In this document: positions 7,775 to 15,042 of the stretch, piece after piece
How positions within the stretch are numbered: position 1 is the first letter of the stretch
How the letters are laid out: each line of letters starts with the position of its first letter
Assembly (NCBI GenBank): GCA_022360655.1
Contig: JAKSCK010000254.1
Span: 1-39,532, forward strand
Length of the DNA stretch: 39,532 nucleotides
Direction: 5' to 3'
Source of the DNA: Spirochaetales bacterium
GTDB lineage: Bacteria > Spirochaetota > Spirochaetia > DSM-2461
Position numbers and translations under genes: made by a program
The notes under the pieces: generated by a model
Databases searched by the model: none
Told to the model about the DNA's origin: nothing
Seen by the model: only the letters and a program-made list of their open reading frames with translations

Positions 7775-8248
7775 TTAAGCCTTCTTGTTCTCTACGCATT
7801 CAAAGAGGCTATGGGCTTCGGCTTTGAGGCGAAAGAAAAAAATACGTGCATGGGCACCTTGGCGAATGGGACCTTCCACTTGAAAAAGGGGATTGGCTTT
7901 CATGGCATTGTAGGTGGCGTCAATGTTCTGAACGGTCACACCCACATGGTGAAGCCCTAGGGGGGCCTCCCCCCCTGGTCCTTTAGTGCCAAGAGTTTCA
8001 AAAAACTCAATGCGAGAGGATTCTTCTCCCGCAAAAGCAATGTGCATTCCCACCTCTTCAAAGAGTTTGGGTTCTTCAACCGTGAATCCCAAAGCGGCCA
8101 GGGATTCCAATGTTGAATGAATATCGGACACCTTCACGGCCACATGGTGAACAGCTCCAAAACCAGAATCTTGTCCCGCGGTCTGTGCGGAATAGAGTGT
8201 TTCTTCTTCCGCGTTGATTTTTACACAAAGGGGTTCAGAGCATTTCAC
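7775..8248 (-). CDS. VOC-family protein, methylmalonyl-CoA-epimerase-like
   Basis: This vicinal-oxygen-chelate protein of 157 residues contains two beta-alpha-beta-beta-beta repeats. Probable metal ligands are seen in VHHVAVKV (about 34-41), LHHVGVTV (about 99-106) and SLFECVE (about 147-153). The layout matches methylmalonyl-CoA epimerase, which inverts an acidic alpha carbon next to a thioester. An epimerase beside a B12 mutase has a clear precedent in propionate metabolism, but here the mutase is of the glutamate type. The GTG at 8248 overlaps the stop of the KAS III gene, with GGTGGAG upstream. The longer frame to 8335 lies inside that gene. The first 25 residues are unlike the family core, so the start is a little uncertain. 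Confidence 0.82.
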   Translation of the reverse strand: MKCSEPLCVKINAEEETLYSAQTAGQDSGFGAVHHVAVKVSDIHSTLESLAALGFTVEEPKLFEEVGMHIAFAGEESSRIEFFETLGTKGPGGEAPLGLHHVGVTVQNIDATYNAMKANPLFQVEGPIRQGAHARIFFFRLKAEAHSLFECVENKKA

Positions 8249-9450
8249 AGGCGAAGATTCTCCACCAAGGTGGGAGAAATTCGGTGGAAGAGACAAATAT
8301 GGTTTTCCCCCACTCCGGAAGACACAATGAGGCATTTATCCCCGGCCTTCATTTTTCCTTCTTCAATGGCTTCAAGGTGATTGACCGCAGAGGAAGCCAC
8401 AGCAATGTTGCCATATTTGGCCCAAGTGTCATGAATCCGGTCCTTGGGCACATCCAAGCATTGGCGCCAAGACTCTGGAGTCCAAGGAACAGGCTGGTGC
8501 GTGATGAGGAAATCAATGTCTTTCCGACCATAGGAGGTTTTGGCAAACATGCCGTCGGTGACGCGAATGATGTCATTCTGCGTTTCCTTGGCAATTTCCT
8601 TTTGCATGTCCTTGTCTAAGAATGTGACATACTCCTGAACATGACTGGGACCTTGGGATGTGGTTTTGTAGAGGGCCGGTTCTCGTTCTGCAAAAACAAT
8701 GGCTTTGTGACGGCGGCCGATGCTGTGGGAATGGGAGGCAATGTAGCCATAACCTTCTTCCACCTCACCCACAATTCCGGCCATCGCTCCATCTCCAATG
8801 TACACACTGTAGTACGTGGATTTGTCATTGATGATGGAATCTAAAGAGCTGCCAACCACCAGAACTTTTTTCTTGAGCCCCATACGCACATAGGTCATGG
8901 CCACTTCCATCATGGTGATGAAGGAAGAGCAGCAGGTGTCCACATTGTAGGCCCCAGCATGTTCTAAGCCCAGTTTATGCTGCACCAAAGAGGCGTTTTG
9001 AGGAACGTGAAGATCAGGAACCAGGGAGCTGCAAAGCACCAGATCAATTTCGTTTTTATCAATTCCTGCATTGAAAATGGCCATGCCTGCTGCCAGGGTT
9101 TCGGCATCTGAGGACAGCATGGGATGGGGGCGAACAGAATTTCGAACAGATTCAGGATCCATGGGAACGCGTCGTCGTTCAACGGCTCCTTGAAAGGGAT
9201 TCTCTCGCTTTTTTGGGGGAAGCTGAGCCAGCCAGGACTCATACCAGGGTTGGCTTTCCCAACCATCCCAGTTGGTTTCAACTCGGCCTGGTAGCAGAGC
9301 ATCGTTTTCAATTGGGGCGATGTATTCGGGGGGGAGGAGGGTTTCTTTCCGAAGAAAATCGGCAAGAGCGCTGGCCTTTTCTGAGGGAACAGGTTTTGCA
9401 GGGAGGTATCCACCCATCGAAATCAAACCGGCATTCGCAAGGTGCTTCAT
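8245..9450 (-). CDS. Ketoacyl synthase III (FabH-like), extended N-terminus
   Basis: This thiolase-fold condensing enzyme has a complete KAS III triad: Cys174 in VDTCCSSF, His318 in ITHQPVPW and Asn348 in YGNIAVASS. The C-terminal loop IVSSGVGENHICLF replaces the usual glycine-rich end. At 401 residues it is about 80 longer than FabH. Most of the excess lies in residues 20-105, a tryptophan-rich, charged insert (NWDGWESQPWYESW) placed before the first conserved core. FabH itself primes fatty acid synthesis with acyl-CoA and malonyl-ACP; long relatives make alkyl ketones, quinolones or pyrones. It is the first gene of the mutase operon, with GGAG seven bases before the ATG. The substrate is unknown. 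Confidence 0.88.
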   Translation of the reverse strand: MKHLANAGLISMGGYLPAKPVPSEKASALADFLRKETLLPPEYIAPIENDALLPGRVETNWDGWESQPWYESWLAQLPPKKRENPFQGAVERRRVPMDPESVRNSVRPHPMLSSDAETLAAGMAIFNAGIDKNEIDLVLCSSLVPDLHVPQNASLVQHKLGLEHAGAYNVDTCCSSFITMMEVAMTYVRMGLKKKVLVVGSSLDSIINDKSTYYSVYIGDGAMAGIVGEVEEGYGYIASHSHSIGRRHKAIVFAEREPALYKTTSQGPSHVQEYVTFLDKDMQKEIAKETQNDIIRVTDGMFAKTSYGRKDIDFLITHQPVPWTPESWRQCLDVPKDRIHDTWAKYGNIAVASSAVNHLEAIEEGKMKAGDKCLIVSSGVGENHICLFHRISPTLVENLRL

Positions 9451-9645
9451 TATTCATCTCCGTTTTGACTTAATTCTGAATTAGAGTCCGTAATGATGAA
9501 AAAATAGCTGTTGATGGAACGCGTGTCCAGGGAAAAATGGTTGGATGTTAAGTGGGTTAGGTAAGGTGTTAAACAAGAGTTTGAGAGTCATTTTTCAAAC
9601 AATAGTCAACATCTAAAATATTTTTATTCAGCGTTTTTAGAACGA
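9451..9645 (-). promoter_or_regulatory. Upstream region of the mutase operon
   Basis: About 270 bases separate this operon from nfnB and hold no gene. The region is AT-rich, and on the minus strand it contains TTGACT near 9605 as a possible -35 element. I cannot place a convincing -10. I looked for a cobalamin riboswitch B12 box and found none. A leader of roughly 100-170 bases is likely. Confidence 0.35.
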
Positions 9646-9668
9646 CCCCCGCCTGAAAAAGGCGGGGG
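9646..9668 (-). terminator. Hairpin after nfnB
   Basis: CCCCCGCC (9646-9653) pairs with GGCGGGGG (9661-9668) around a TGAAAAA loop. It lies 55 bases beyond the nfnB stop. The minus-strand downstream flank TCGTTCTAAAAA has no real T run. The plus-strand left flank AGAACGACCCC is a variant of the shared hairpin word. Confidence 0.75.
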
Positions 9669-9722
9669 ATTCATCTTTTATGGCTAGCGAAAATCAACTC
9701 TGTCCAGAGTTGTTGAAATTCC

Positions 9723-11213
9723 CTAATTGGACAACATAGCGTTGATGGCTGCGGCGGCTCGTCTTCCCTCACCCATGGCAAGAATCACGGTGGCCGCACC
9801 AAGAACGATGTCTCCACCGGCAAAAACCGTAGGAATGGATGTGCGTCCTGTTTCCTCATCCACAACAATGTTGCCCCGTTCATTCACCTCTAAAGAGGGC
9901 GTGGTTTGGCTAATCAGAGGATTCGACCCATTGCCAATAGAGGTGATGCAGGCATCACAATCAATGACATAGGTTTCTCCTTCAACAGGAATAGGGCGTC
10001 TTCGTCCAGTATCATCGGGTTCCCCCAATTCATAGCGCTGGCATTCAATCCCCTTTACCCGACCATCCTCATCACCAAGAATTTGGATGGGACTGGAAAG
10101 CAGGTTGAATTCCACACCTTCTTCCTTGGCATGATGCACCTCTTCCACACGGGCAGGAAGTTCATTCTCTGTTCGCCTATACACAATGTGGACAGACTCT
10201 GCTCCAAGCCGTACGGCTGTTCGAGCAGCATCCATGGCCACATTCCCCCCACCAAATACACAAACCTTTTTGGCGGCATACATGGGTGTAAAGGCCCGGC
10301 CCTTTTCATAGGCCTTCATGAGGTTTGAGCGGGTTAGATACTCATTGGCAGAGAACACGCCCACCAAGTTTTCACCTGGAATTCCAAGGAATTTAGGAAG
10401 ACCAGCTCCTGTGGCCACATAAAGGGCGTCATAGCCATCTTCCTTAATCATGTCATCAATCTTACGGGAACGACCCACCAAGAAATTGGTTTGGAATTCC
10501 ACACCCATCTCCACAAGGCTGTCCACATCGCGTTGAACAATGGCCTTGGGCAGCCGGAATTCAGGAATCCCGTACACGGTCACGCCACCAGGTTTGTGGA
10601 AGGCCTCAAAAACAGTGACCTCATGTCCTTCCCGGCGAATATCGGCAGCAGCCGTGAGTCCGGAAGGACCGGAACCTATCACAGCGACCTTCTTTCCTGA
10701 TGCGGGGGCCACAGGGATGGGAGCAACAGCATCATGCTGCACCTCCCAATCGGAAACAAATCGTTCAATCCTACCAATGGCCACAGACTTTTCGGGATCT
10801 TTTTCCACGCGGCCCACCGTGCAGGATTCCATGCACTGTTTTTCCTGGGGACAAACCCGTCCACAGATGGCAGGCAGTAAGCTGGATTCTTTAATCACGG
10901 CCACCGAAGAGGCAAAGTCTCCTTCTGCAGCCTTGGCAATAAAACGGGGAATATCAATGGAGACAGGACAGCCCGCAACACAAGGAGCATTTTTGCATTG
11001 AAGACAACGCATGGCCTCCACCCGCACCTGGGCTTCGCTGTAACCCAGGGCCACTTCTTCCATGTTGTTCCGACGTTCCATGGGATCCTGGGAGGGCATG
11101 TCCTGCTGAGGAATGGCGCGTCTGTCTTTCGCCTTGAGCTCCATTCCATCGTATTTGTTCAAGAGCTTAAGGGCTGTGCAATCCAGCTGCTCTGGACTTG
11201 TGTATGCGCTCAT
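9723..11213 (-). CDS. nfnB: NfnB, large subunit of electron-bifurcating NADH:ferredoxin-NADP+ oxidoreductase
   Basis: This protein resembles the small subunit of glutamate synthase. It starts with a ferredoxin-like domain carrying two cysteine clusters for [4Fe-4S] centres (CLQCKNAPCVAGCP and CGRVCPQEKQCMESC). An FAD domain follows (GSGPSGLTAAADIRREGHEV), then an NADPH-binding domain (GGGNVAMDAARTAVRLG) and the TSIGNGSNPL and FAGGDIVLGAATVILAMGEG end. Because the partner upstream is an NfnA-type reductase rather than GltB, I read it as NfnB, which bifurcates electrons between NADH, NADP and ferredoxin. The start at 11213 gives MSAYTSPEQL, two bases after the nfnA stop, with GAGGAGGGG upstream. 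It is 496 residues long, slightly longer than usual. Confidence 0.9.
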   Translation of the reverse strand: MSAYTSPEQLDCTALKLLNKYDGMELKAKDRRAIPQQDMPSQDPMERRNNMEEVALGYSEAQVRVEAMRCLQCKNAPCVAGCPVSIDIPRFIAKAAEGDFASSVAVIKESSLLPAICGRVCPQEKQCMESCTVGRVEKDPEKSVAIGRIERFVSDWEVQHDAVAPIPVAPASGKKVAVIGSGPSGLTAAADIRREGHEVTVFEAFHKPGGVTVYGIPEFRLPKAIVQRDVDSLVEMGVEFQTNFLVGRSRKIDDMIKEDGYDALYVATGAGLPKFLGIPGENLVGVFSANEYLTRSNLMKAYEKGRAFTPMYAAKKVCVFGGGNVAMDAARTAVRLGAESVHIVYRRTENELPARVEEVHHAKEEGVEFNLLSSPIQILGDEDGRVKGIECQRYELGEPDDTGRRRPIPVEGETYVIDCDACITSIGNGSNPLISQTTPSLEVNERGNIVVDEETGRTSIPTVFAGGDIVLGAATVILAMGEGRRAAAAINAMLSN

Positions 11214-11215
11214 CT

Positions 11216-12058
11216 TCAGGCCCCTCCTCGGCTTGTGCCAATGCGGCATCGGTGATCATCCTCATGGGATTTGTAGGCCTTGAGGCGCATCATCATGTTT
11301 TCAAAATCCACCTTGTGACCATCAAATTCTGGACCGTCCACACATACAAACTTGGTTTCTCCCCCTACGGTGACCCGACAGCCGCCGCACATTCCCGTTC
11401 CATCCACCATGATGGTGTTTAGGGAAACCACAGTTGAGATTTCATAAGGTGCTGTTGTGGCACAGCAGAATTTCATCATGATGGGTGGGCCAATCGCCAC
11501 AACCTGAGCAGGAGGACGCTCGGAATCACAAAGTTCTTTCAATGGTTCGGTCACCAAAGCCTTTCGTCCTGCTGAACCATCATCGGTACAGATGATGAGA
11601 TCATCGGCCAGGGCACGCATTTCCTCTTCCATCACCAGAAGCTCGGCGTTCCGCGCTCCCATGATGACAATGAGCTCATTGCCAATGGCTTTGTGTGCCT
11701 GAACAATGGGATGCATGGGGGCCACACCAATGCCTCCACCCACACACACCACTGGTCCATCCATCTTTTCAATATGGGTTGGAGTACCCAAAGGACCCAG
11801 AACATTGGCAATCTTTTCACCCGGCTCCATTGCGGCCAGCTTCATTGTGGAGGCACCAACAGCTTGGAAAATAATATCCACAGTCCCGGCCTCAGCATCT
11901 GCATCAGCTATGGTGAGAGGGAAGCGTTCTGCAAAGTCATTATCCAGTTGGATGATGAGAAACTGTCCCGCTTTCCGCTCTCGGGCAATGTGAGGAGCTT
12001 CAAAGCGAAAACGAAAGACATCGGCAGATAATTGCCGTTTATTGATGATTTTATTCAT
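11216..12058 (-). CDS. nfnA: NfnA, small subunit of electron-bifurcating oxidoreductase
   Basis: This 280-residue protein is a ferredoxin-NADP-reductase-type flavoprotein of the PyrK/SudB/NfnA family. It has the FAD-binding RFPLTIAD motif, a pyridine-nucleotide loop (VGGGIGVAPM) and a C-terminal [2Fe-2S] site with spacing D-x4-C-x2-C-x11-C (DGTGMCGGC then FVC). One aspartate plus three cysteines is the arrangement known for NfnA. It is followed directly by nfnB. I use the ATG at 12058, because AAAGGATG sits 8 bases before it and overlaps the alternative ATG at 12067. The enzyme supplies NADPH and couples the ferredoxin and NADH pools in anaerobes. Confidence 0.9.
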   Translation of the reverse strand: MNKIINKRQLSADVFRFRFEAPHIARERKAGQFLIIQLDNDFAERFPLTIADADAEAGTVDIIFQAVGASTMKLAAMEPGEKIANVLGPLGTPTHIEKMDGPVVCVGGGIGVAPMHPIVQAHKAIGNELIVIMGARNAELLVMEEEMRALADDLIICTDDGSAGRKALVTEPLKELCDSERPPAQVVAIGPPIMMKFCCATTAPYEISTVVSLNTIMVDGTGMCGGCRVTVGGETKFVCVDGPEFDGHKVDFENMMMRLKAYKSHEDDHRCRIGTSRGGA

Positions 12059-12079
12059 GTTTATCATCCTTTAATCGGT

Positions 12080-12101
12080 AAAAAACTCTCTTTTGGGAGA
12101 G
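12080..12101 (-). promoter_or_regulatory. Terminator-like hairpin in the nfnAB leader
   Basis: On the minus strand CTCTC and GAGAG (12097-12101 and 12086-12090) form a short stem with a 6-base loop, followed at once by six T. ATCGG and CCGAT outside it could lengthen the fold. It ends just before the nfnA ribosome site, a position fit for attenuation. The stem is only 5 bp, so termination would be weak. Confidence 0.4.
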
Positions 12102-12396
12102 GGGTATCCGATTTTTTGCCATAAAAACTCGCAGTTCACGATAAAGAATATCTCCTAAATCGGCAATCAGCTAGAGGAATATAATTGAGAAAAAAATCTC
12201 GATTAAAGAGAATTTCAACAGACAAAGCCTTGGTTCTAAGGGCTGTTTCATGATGGGAATTCCGTCCCACTCTGCAGCTCAACACGTCCCAACCAGGTTT
12301 GGACATGGATGGAAGGGAACCCTGAAGAATACAGCAAAGGGCTATACCTTTCCGGCTCATGGATGGTAAAGAGAAGCTCCTAAGGGACAACTCACA
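12102..12396. other. Divergent intergenic region nfnA / 12397 gene
   Basis: This stretch must hold the promoters of both divergent genes. The half next to nfnA is AT-rich; the half next to the plus-strand gene is GC-richer and contains ATGGATGG repeated at about 12305 and 12358. A minus-strand open frame crosses it but continues into the plus-strand gene and resembles nothing. No promoter can be assigned with confidence. Confidence 0.4.
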
Positions 12397-13353
12397 ATGC
12401 AAACAGCCCACACACCCATAAAATTTCTTCTCTTTTTCATTGATGGTCTTGGCCTTGGTTCTGCGGAAGAGGAAAATCCTGCCCTGGAACTTTTGGCCGA
12501 CTGGGGCATCCCCCAACTTTCTGCACAAGCAGCCCCTTCCACCCATCCCTCCGGCCAGCTTTTTGCCCTTGATGCCACTGGAGGCCTACCAGGAATTCCG
12601 CAATCGGCCACAGGCCAGGCCTCTCTCATGTGCGGAGAAAATGCCCCAGCCCTTCTGGGCTATCATTTGACCGCCTTACCCAATGAGCCGCTGGTGAATC
12701 TCATCCAAACTCATAACCTGATGAGTGCCTTGGCCCAGCAGGGCATCAACGTCACCGCATCAAATCTCTATTCCCAGGAATTTTTTCAGGCTCGACAGGG
12801 AGGAACACGGAATCGGCTTCCCGTATCAACCCTTTGCATCCAATCCTCTCAAACCCCGTTTCGGTTCAAAAAAGATTATGAGGAAGGCCGGGCTCTCTTT
12901 GCCGATCTCACCAATCGCTTTCTCTTGGAGCGGGGAGGTTCGCTTCCCATCATCACTCCAAAGGAAGCCGCTCACCGCATGGTTAACATTCTCCAGGAAG
13001 CGGATTTTGTGTTTCATGAACTTTTTTCAACAGACAGTTATGCCCACAAGGGCCGGCATCAGGACTTGCAGCTCTGTCTTTCCGAAATCCGCGAATTTCT
13101 GGCTCATTTGAAAATGCTCACCAACCCCCAAGAGCTCTGCATTGCTCTGGTGAGTGATCATGGAAACTGTGAAGATCCCAGTTCTGCCAACCATAATCGC
13201 AATCCAGTCCCCTTGGCTCTGCTCACAGAAAATCAGGCTGTTTTGGATGCGTTTCAAGGCGTGGAGGCCCTGGAAGATGTGAAATCAGCCCTTCTCGCGG
13301 CCTTTGCCCGTCCCCATGAACAGGAAGGATATCCTCCCAGTGATTGGCTTTAA
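12397..13353 (+). CDS. Alkaline-phosphatase-superfamily metalloenzyme (phosphoglycerate-mutase-like)
   Basis: This 318-residue protein has the metalloenzyme domain shared by cofactor-independent phosphoglycerate mutase, phosphopentomutase and alkaline phosphatase. It shows a first metal aspartate in LLFFIDGLGLG (about 11-21) and a nucleophile region SATGQASL. It also has the second metal site FSTDSYAHKGRH and LVSDHGNCED, and a final histidine in NHNRNPVPL. It lacks the inserted domain of true iPGM, so it is about 190 residues shorter, and glycolytic mutase activity is unlikely. Similar short proteins are annotated only as metalloenzyme-domain proteins. It stands alone between a divergent nfnAB and a terminator shared with the convergent aminotransferase. 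Confidence 0.85.
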   Translation: MQTAHTPIKFLLFFIDGLGLGSAEEENPALELLADWGIPQLSAQAAPSTHPSGQLFALDATGGLPGIPQSATGQASLMCGENAPALLGYHLTALPNEPLVNLIQTHNLMSALAQQGINVTASNLYSQEFFQARQGGTRNRLPVSTLCIQSSQTPFRFKKDYEEGRALFADLTNRFLLERGGSLPIITPKEAAHRMVNILQEADFVFHELFSTDSYAHKGRHQDLQLCLSEIREFLAHLKMLTNPQELCIALVSDHGNCEDPSSANHNRNPVPLALLTENQAVLDAFQGVEALEDVKSALLAAFARPHEQEGYPPSDWL

Positions 13354-13370
13354 TTTTTCGGAATAAAGAA

Positions 13371-13396
13371 CGACCCCGGCCTGAAGGCCGGGGTCG
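13371..13396. terminator. Bidirectional hairpin terminator
   Basis: CGACCCCGGCC (13371-13381) and GGCCGGGGTCG (13386-13396) form a perfect 11-bp stem with a TGAA loop. It lies between two convergent genes. The minus-strand continuation TTCTTTATT is T-rich; the plus side is not. It is a member of the shared hairpin family (AAGAACGACCCC on the plus strand). Confidence 0.88.
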
Positions 13397-13407
13397 GATC
13401 AAGGACA

Positions 13408-14703
13408 TTACACGTTGCCGCAGGCGGCGTACAGGTTGGCAAATAGAGTGGGAATCTGAGCCTTGGGCAGGGAAGAGAAGGCCACACGAATCAAGTCACC
13501 CAGAGCAATCACTCCCGTGTCGTAATTCTTTAACAGTTCCTGGCGAACAGCTTCCGCATCACCGGTGGCAATCCGAACACACATGAAGTATCCCGAGTTG
13601 TAGGGCAGGGCCACAAAGCGCTGTGCATATTCTGGGTGAGCCGCCAATTCCGCATCCACCGCATCATGCCGTTCTTTGAGAAGGGCAAAGGCTCGGGCCT
13701 TTTCCCCCGCGTATGCGGGGTCGTCATAAGCGGCCAAAAGAAGAGACTGGGCTAAGTGGGAGTCATTGGAGATGCTTCCACGCACTGTACCAGCGGCCTT
13801 GTCTTCTAAAGCCGCCAGGGCTTTTGGGGAGAGTCCTTTACCGGCAAAGGTGAGGAATCCCACACGGAAGCCCCAAACGTAGTCTTCCTTTGTAGCGCCA
13901 TCCACTTTGCAGGCCACCACATTTTCATGGAGATTGGTGAAGCGGACAAAGGGGGACTCTTCATAAATTCCCTCACGGAAAACCAAACCAAAATAGGCAT
14001 CATCGGTCATCACCAGAACGGTTTTTCCCGCTTCAGCGGCTTTCAAAACAGCCGCTTCAATGGCATCCATTTCAGCGCCAGTGGGGGTGTAGCCCGTGGG
14101 GTTGTTGGGGAAATTGAGGAGCAGAATTTTCTTTTCACCTGGTGCCAGGAGGGTTTCTTCCAAACCTGCGGTGTTGAACCCGGCTTCAGGACCGTCGCCA
14201 TTGAAGGTTTCAAAGGTTTCCAACTTGGCGCCATGGGCTTCGGCAAACACCAGGCGGTAGTTTCCCCAAAAATGGCGGGGAACAATGATGGAATCACCTT
14301 CGTCCACAAAAAGATAACCGGCAACAGAAAGCCCATGCGTGAGGGCATTGGTGACAACAGGGCGGGAAAGGGTGGCATCCTTCAAGGAAGGATTCTTCTC
14401 TTTCATCATCTGTGCCCATCGGTCACGTAGTTGGGGTTTTCCAAAGCTTGGAGCATAACTGAAGGCATCGGCGGGGTTCAGTTCAATCCGTGAGGCCAAA
14501 GGAGCAAGGCGCAGAGGAGTGCCATCATCTTCTTTGGCTTCTCCAATGGATGCATTGATGGCTTTGCCCTTGGCATCCATTCCCTGAGCCACCAGGCCCT
14601 TGCGTGGGAAGAATATGGCCTTACCTTTCTGGGAAAGCAGTCGGAGTGCGGCAGCGCCCTCAGTTTGGAGAACGGCATTCAATTCGGCAGCTTGCGGATT
14701 CAT
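13408..14703 (-). CDS. Class I/II PLP aminotransferase
   Basis: This is a fold-type I aminotransferase of 431 residues. Key features are the substrate/cofactor loop NFPNNPTG (197-204), the aspartate in MTDDAYFG that contacts the pyridine nitrogen, the Schiff-base lysine at 272 in KVDGATKEDYVWG, and the carboxylate-binding arginine following in WGFRVGF. The KVDGATKE wording belongs to a subgroup that I associate with spirochaetes and clostridia, and its substrate is not well defined; aspartate or aromatic amino acids are possible. The gene is single, convergent with the metalloenzyme gene and ends at the shared hairpin. Upstream is a G-rich ribosome site of modest quality. Confidence 0.88.
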   Translation of the reverse strand: MNPQAAELNAVLQTEGAAALRLLSQKGKAIFFPRKGLVAQGMDAKGKAINASIGEAKEDDGTPLRLAPLASRIELNPADAFSYAPSFGKPQLRDRWAQMMKEKNPSLKDATLSRPVVTNALTHGLSVAGYLFVDEGDSIIVPRHFWGNYRLVFAEAHGAKLETFETFNGDGPEAGFNTAGLEETLLAPGEKKILLLNFPNNPTGYTPTGAEMDAIEAAVLKAAEAGKTVLVMTDDAYFGLVFREGIYEESPFVRFTNLHENVVACKVDGATKEDYVWGFRVGFLTFAGKGLSPKALAALEDKAAGTVRGSISNDSHLAQSLLLAAYDDPAYAGEKARAFALLKERHDAVDAELAAHPEYAQRFVALPYNSGYFMCVRIATGDAEAVRQELLKNYDTGVIALGDLIRVAFSSLPKAQIPTLFANLYAACGNV

Positions 14704-14987
14704 GGAAACCCCCGTTGTGTGTGGTTTAGTTCATAGTCTACCGATTTTCCAATCTATGGGAAGCATAGAGCCTTCCAACTTTTCTTTCTCTGCGCCATGG
14801 GGATGCAGGGAGTGGGGAAGGGTTTTGCACCACATAAAGAAAATCAAAATAGGCGGGGAAATTTGGCACATTTTTCTTCACTTGGGAGATTTTTGCACAG
14901 TAGTTCTGGCCATTTCTAACAAAATGTTTAAGAAGTGTAAATGTGTTAAATGCTTATATATAAATGAAATAAAAATATTTTAATAAG
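14704..14987. other. Intergenic region before the sigma-54 gene
   Basis: The part near the aminotransferase should hold its promoter, and no clear boxes stand out. From about 14920 to 14987 the DNA becomes very AT-rich (TTATATATAAATG, AATAAAAATATTTTAATAAG). This suits bending or melting just ahead of the sigma-54 site. I see no gene here. Confidence 0.4.
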
Positions 14988-14988
14988 T

Positions 14989-15004
14989 TGGCACGCCCAT
15001 TGCT
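14989..15004 (+). promoter_or_regulatory. Sigma-54 (RpoN) promoter
   Basis: TGGCACG-CCCA-TTGCT matches the -24/-12 consensus TGGCACG-N4-TTGCW at every defined position, with the invariant GG and GC the right distance apart. Transcription should start near 15015, about 28 bases before the start codon at 15043. An enhancer-binding activator would be required. Confidence 0.88.
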
Positions 15005-15042
15005 TTATGTCTGGCAACAACACAAGCAACAAGGAGTTTGCA

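Noticed and set aside
9451..9645. Possible cobalamin riboswitch before the B12 mutase operon
   Set aside because: No B12 box or similar conserved leader sequence could be found on the minus strand.
9723..12058. Glutamate synthase small subunit (GltD) with a dihydroorotate dehydrogenase electron subunit (PyrK)
   Set aside because: No gltB or pyrD is adjacent, and the gene pair with its Asp/Cys [2Fe-2S] site fits NfnAB.
12136..12629. Minus-strand open frames across the nfnA/12397 intergenic region
   Set aside because: They run antisense into a well-supported metalloenzyme gene and show no domain or ribosome site.
12397..13353. True cofactor-independent phosphoglycerate mutase
   Set aside because: The protein is about 190 residues too short and lacks the phosphotransferase insert domain.
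14863..14876. A second sigma-54-like site (TGGCACATTTTTCTTC) upstream of the consensus one
   Set aside because: It has the -24 half but no GC at -12, so it lacks an invariant element.
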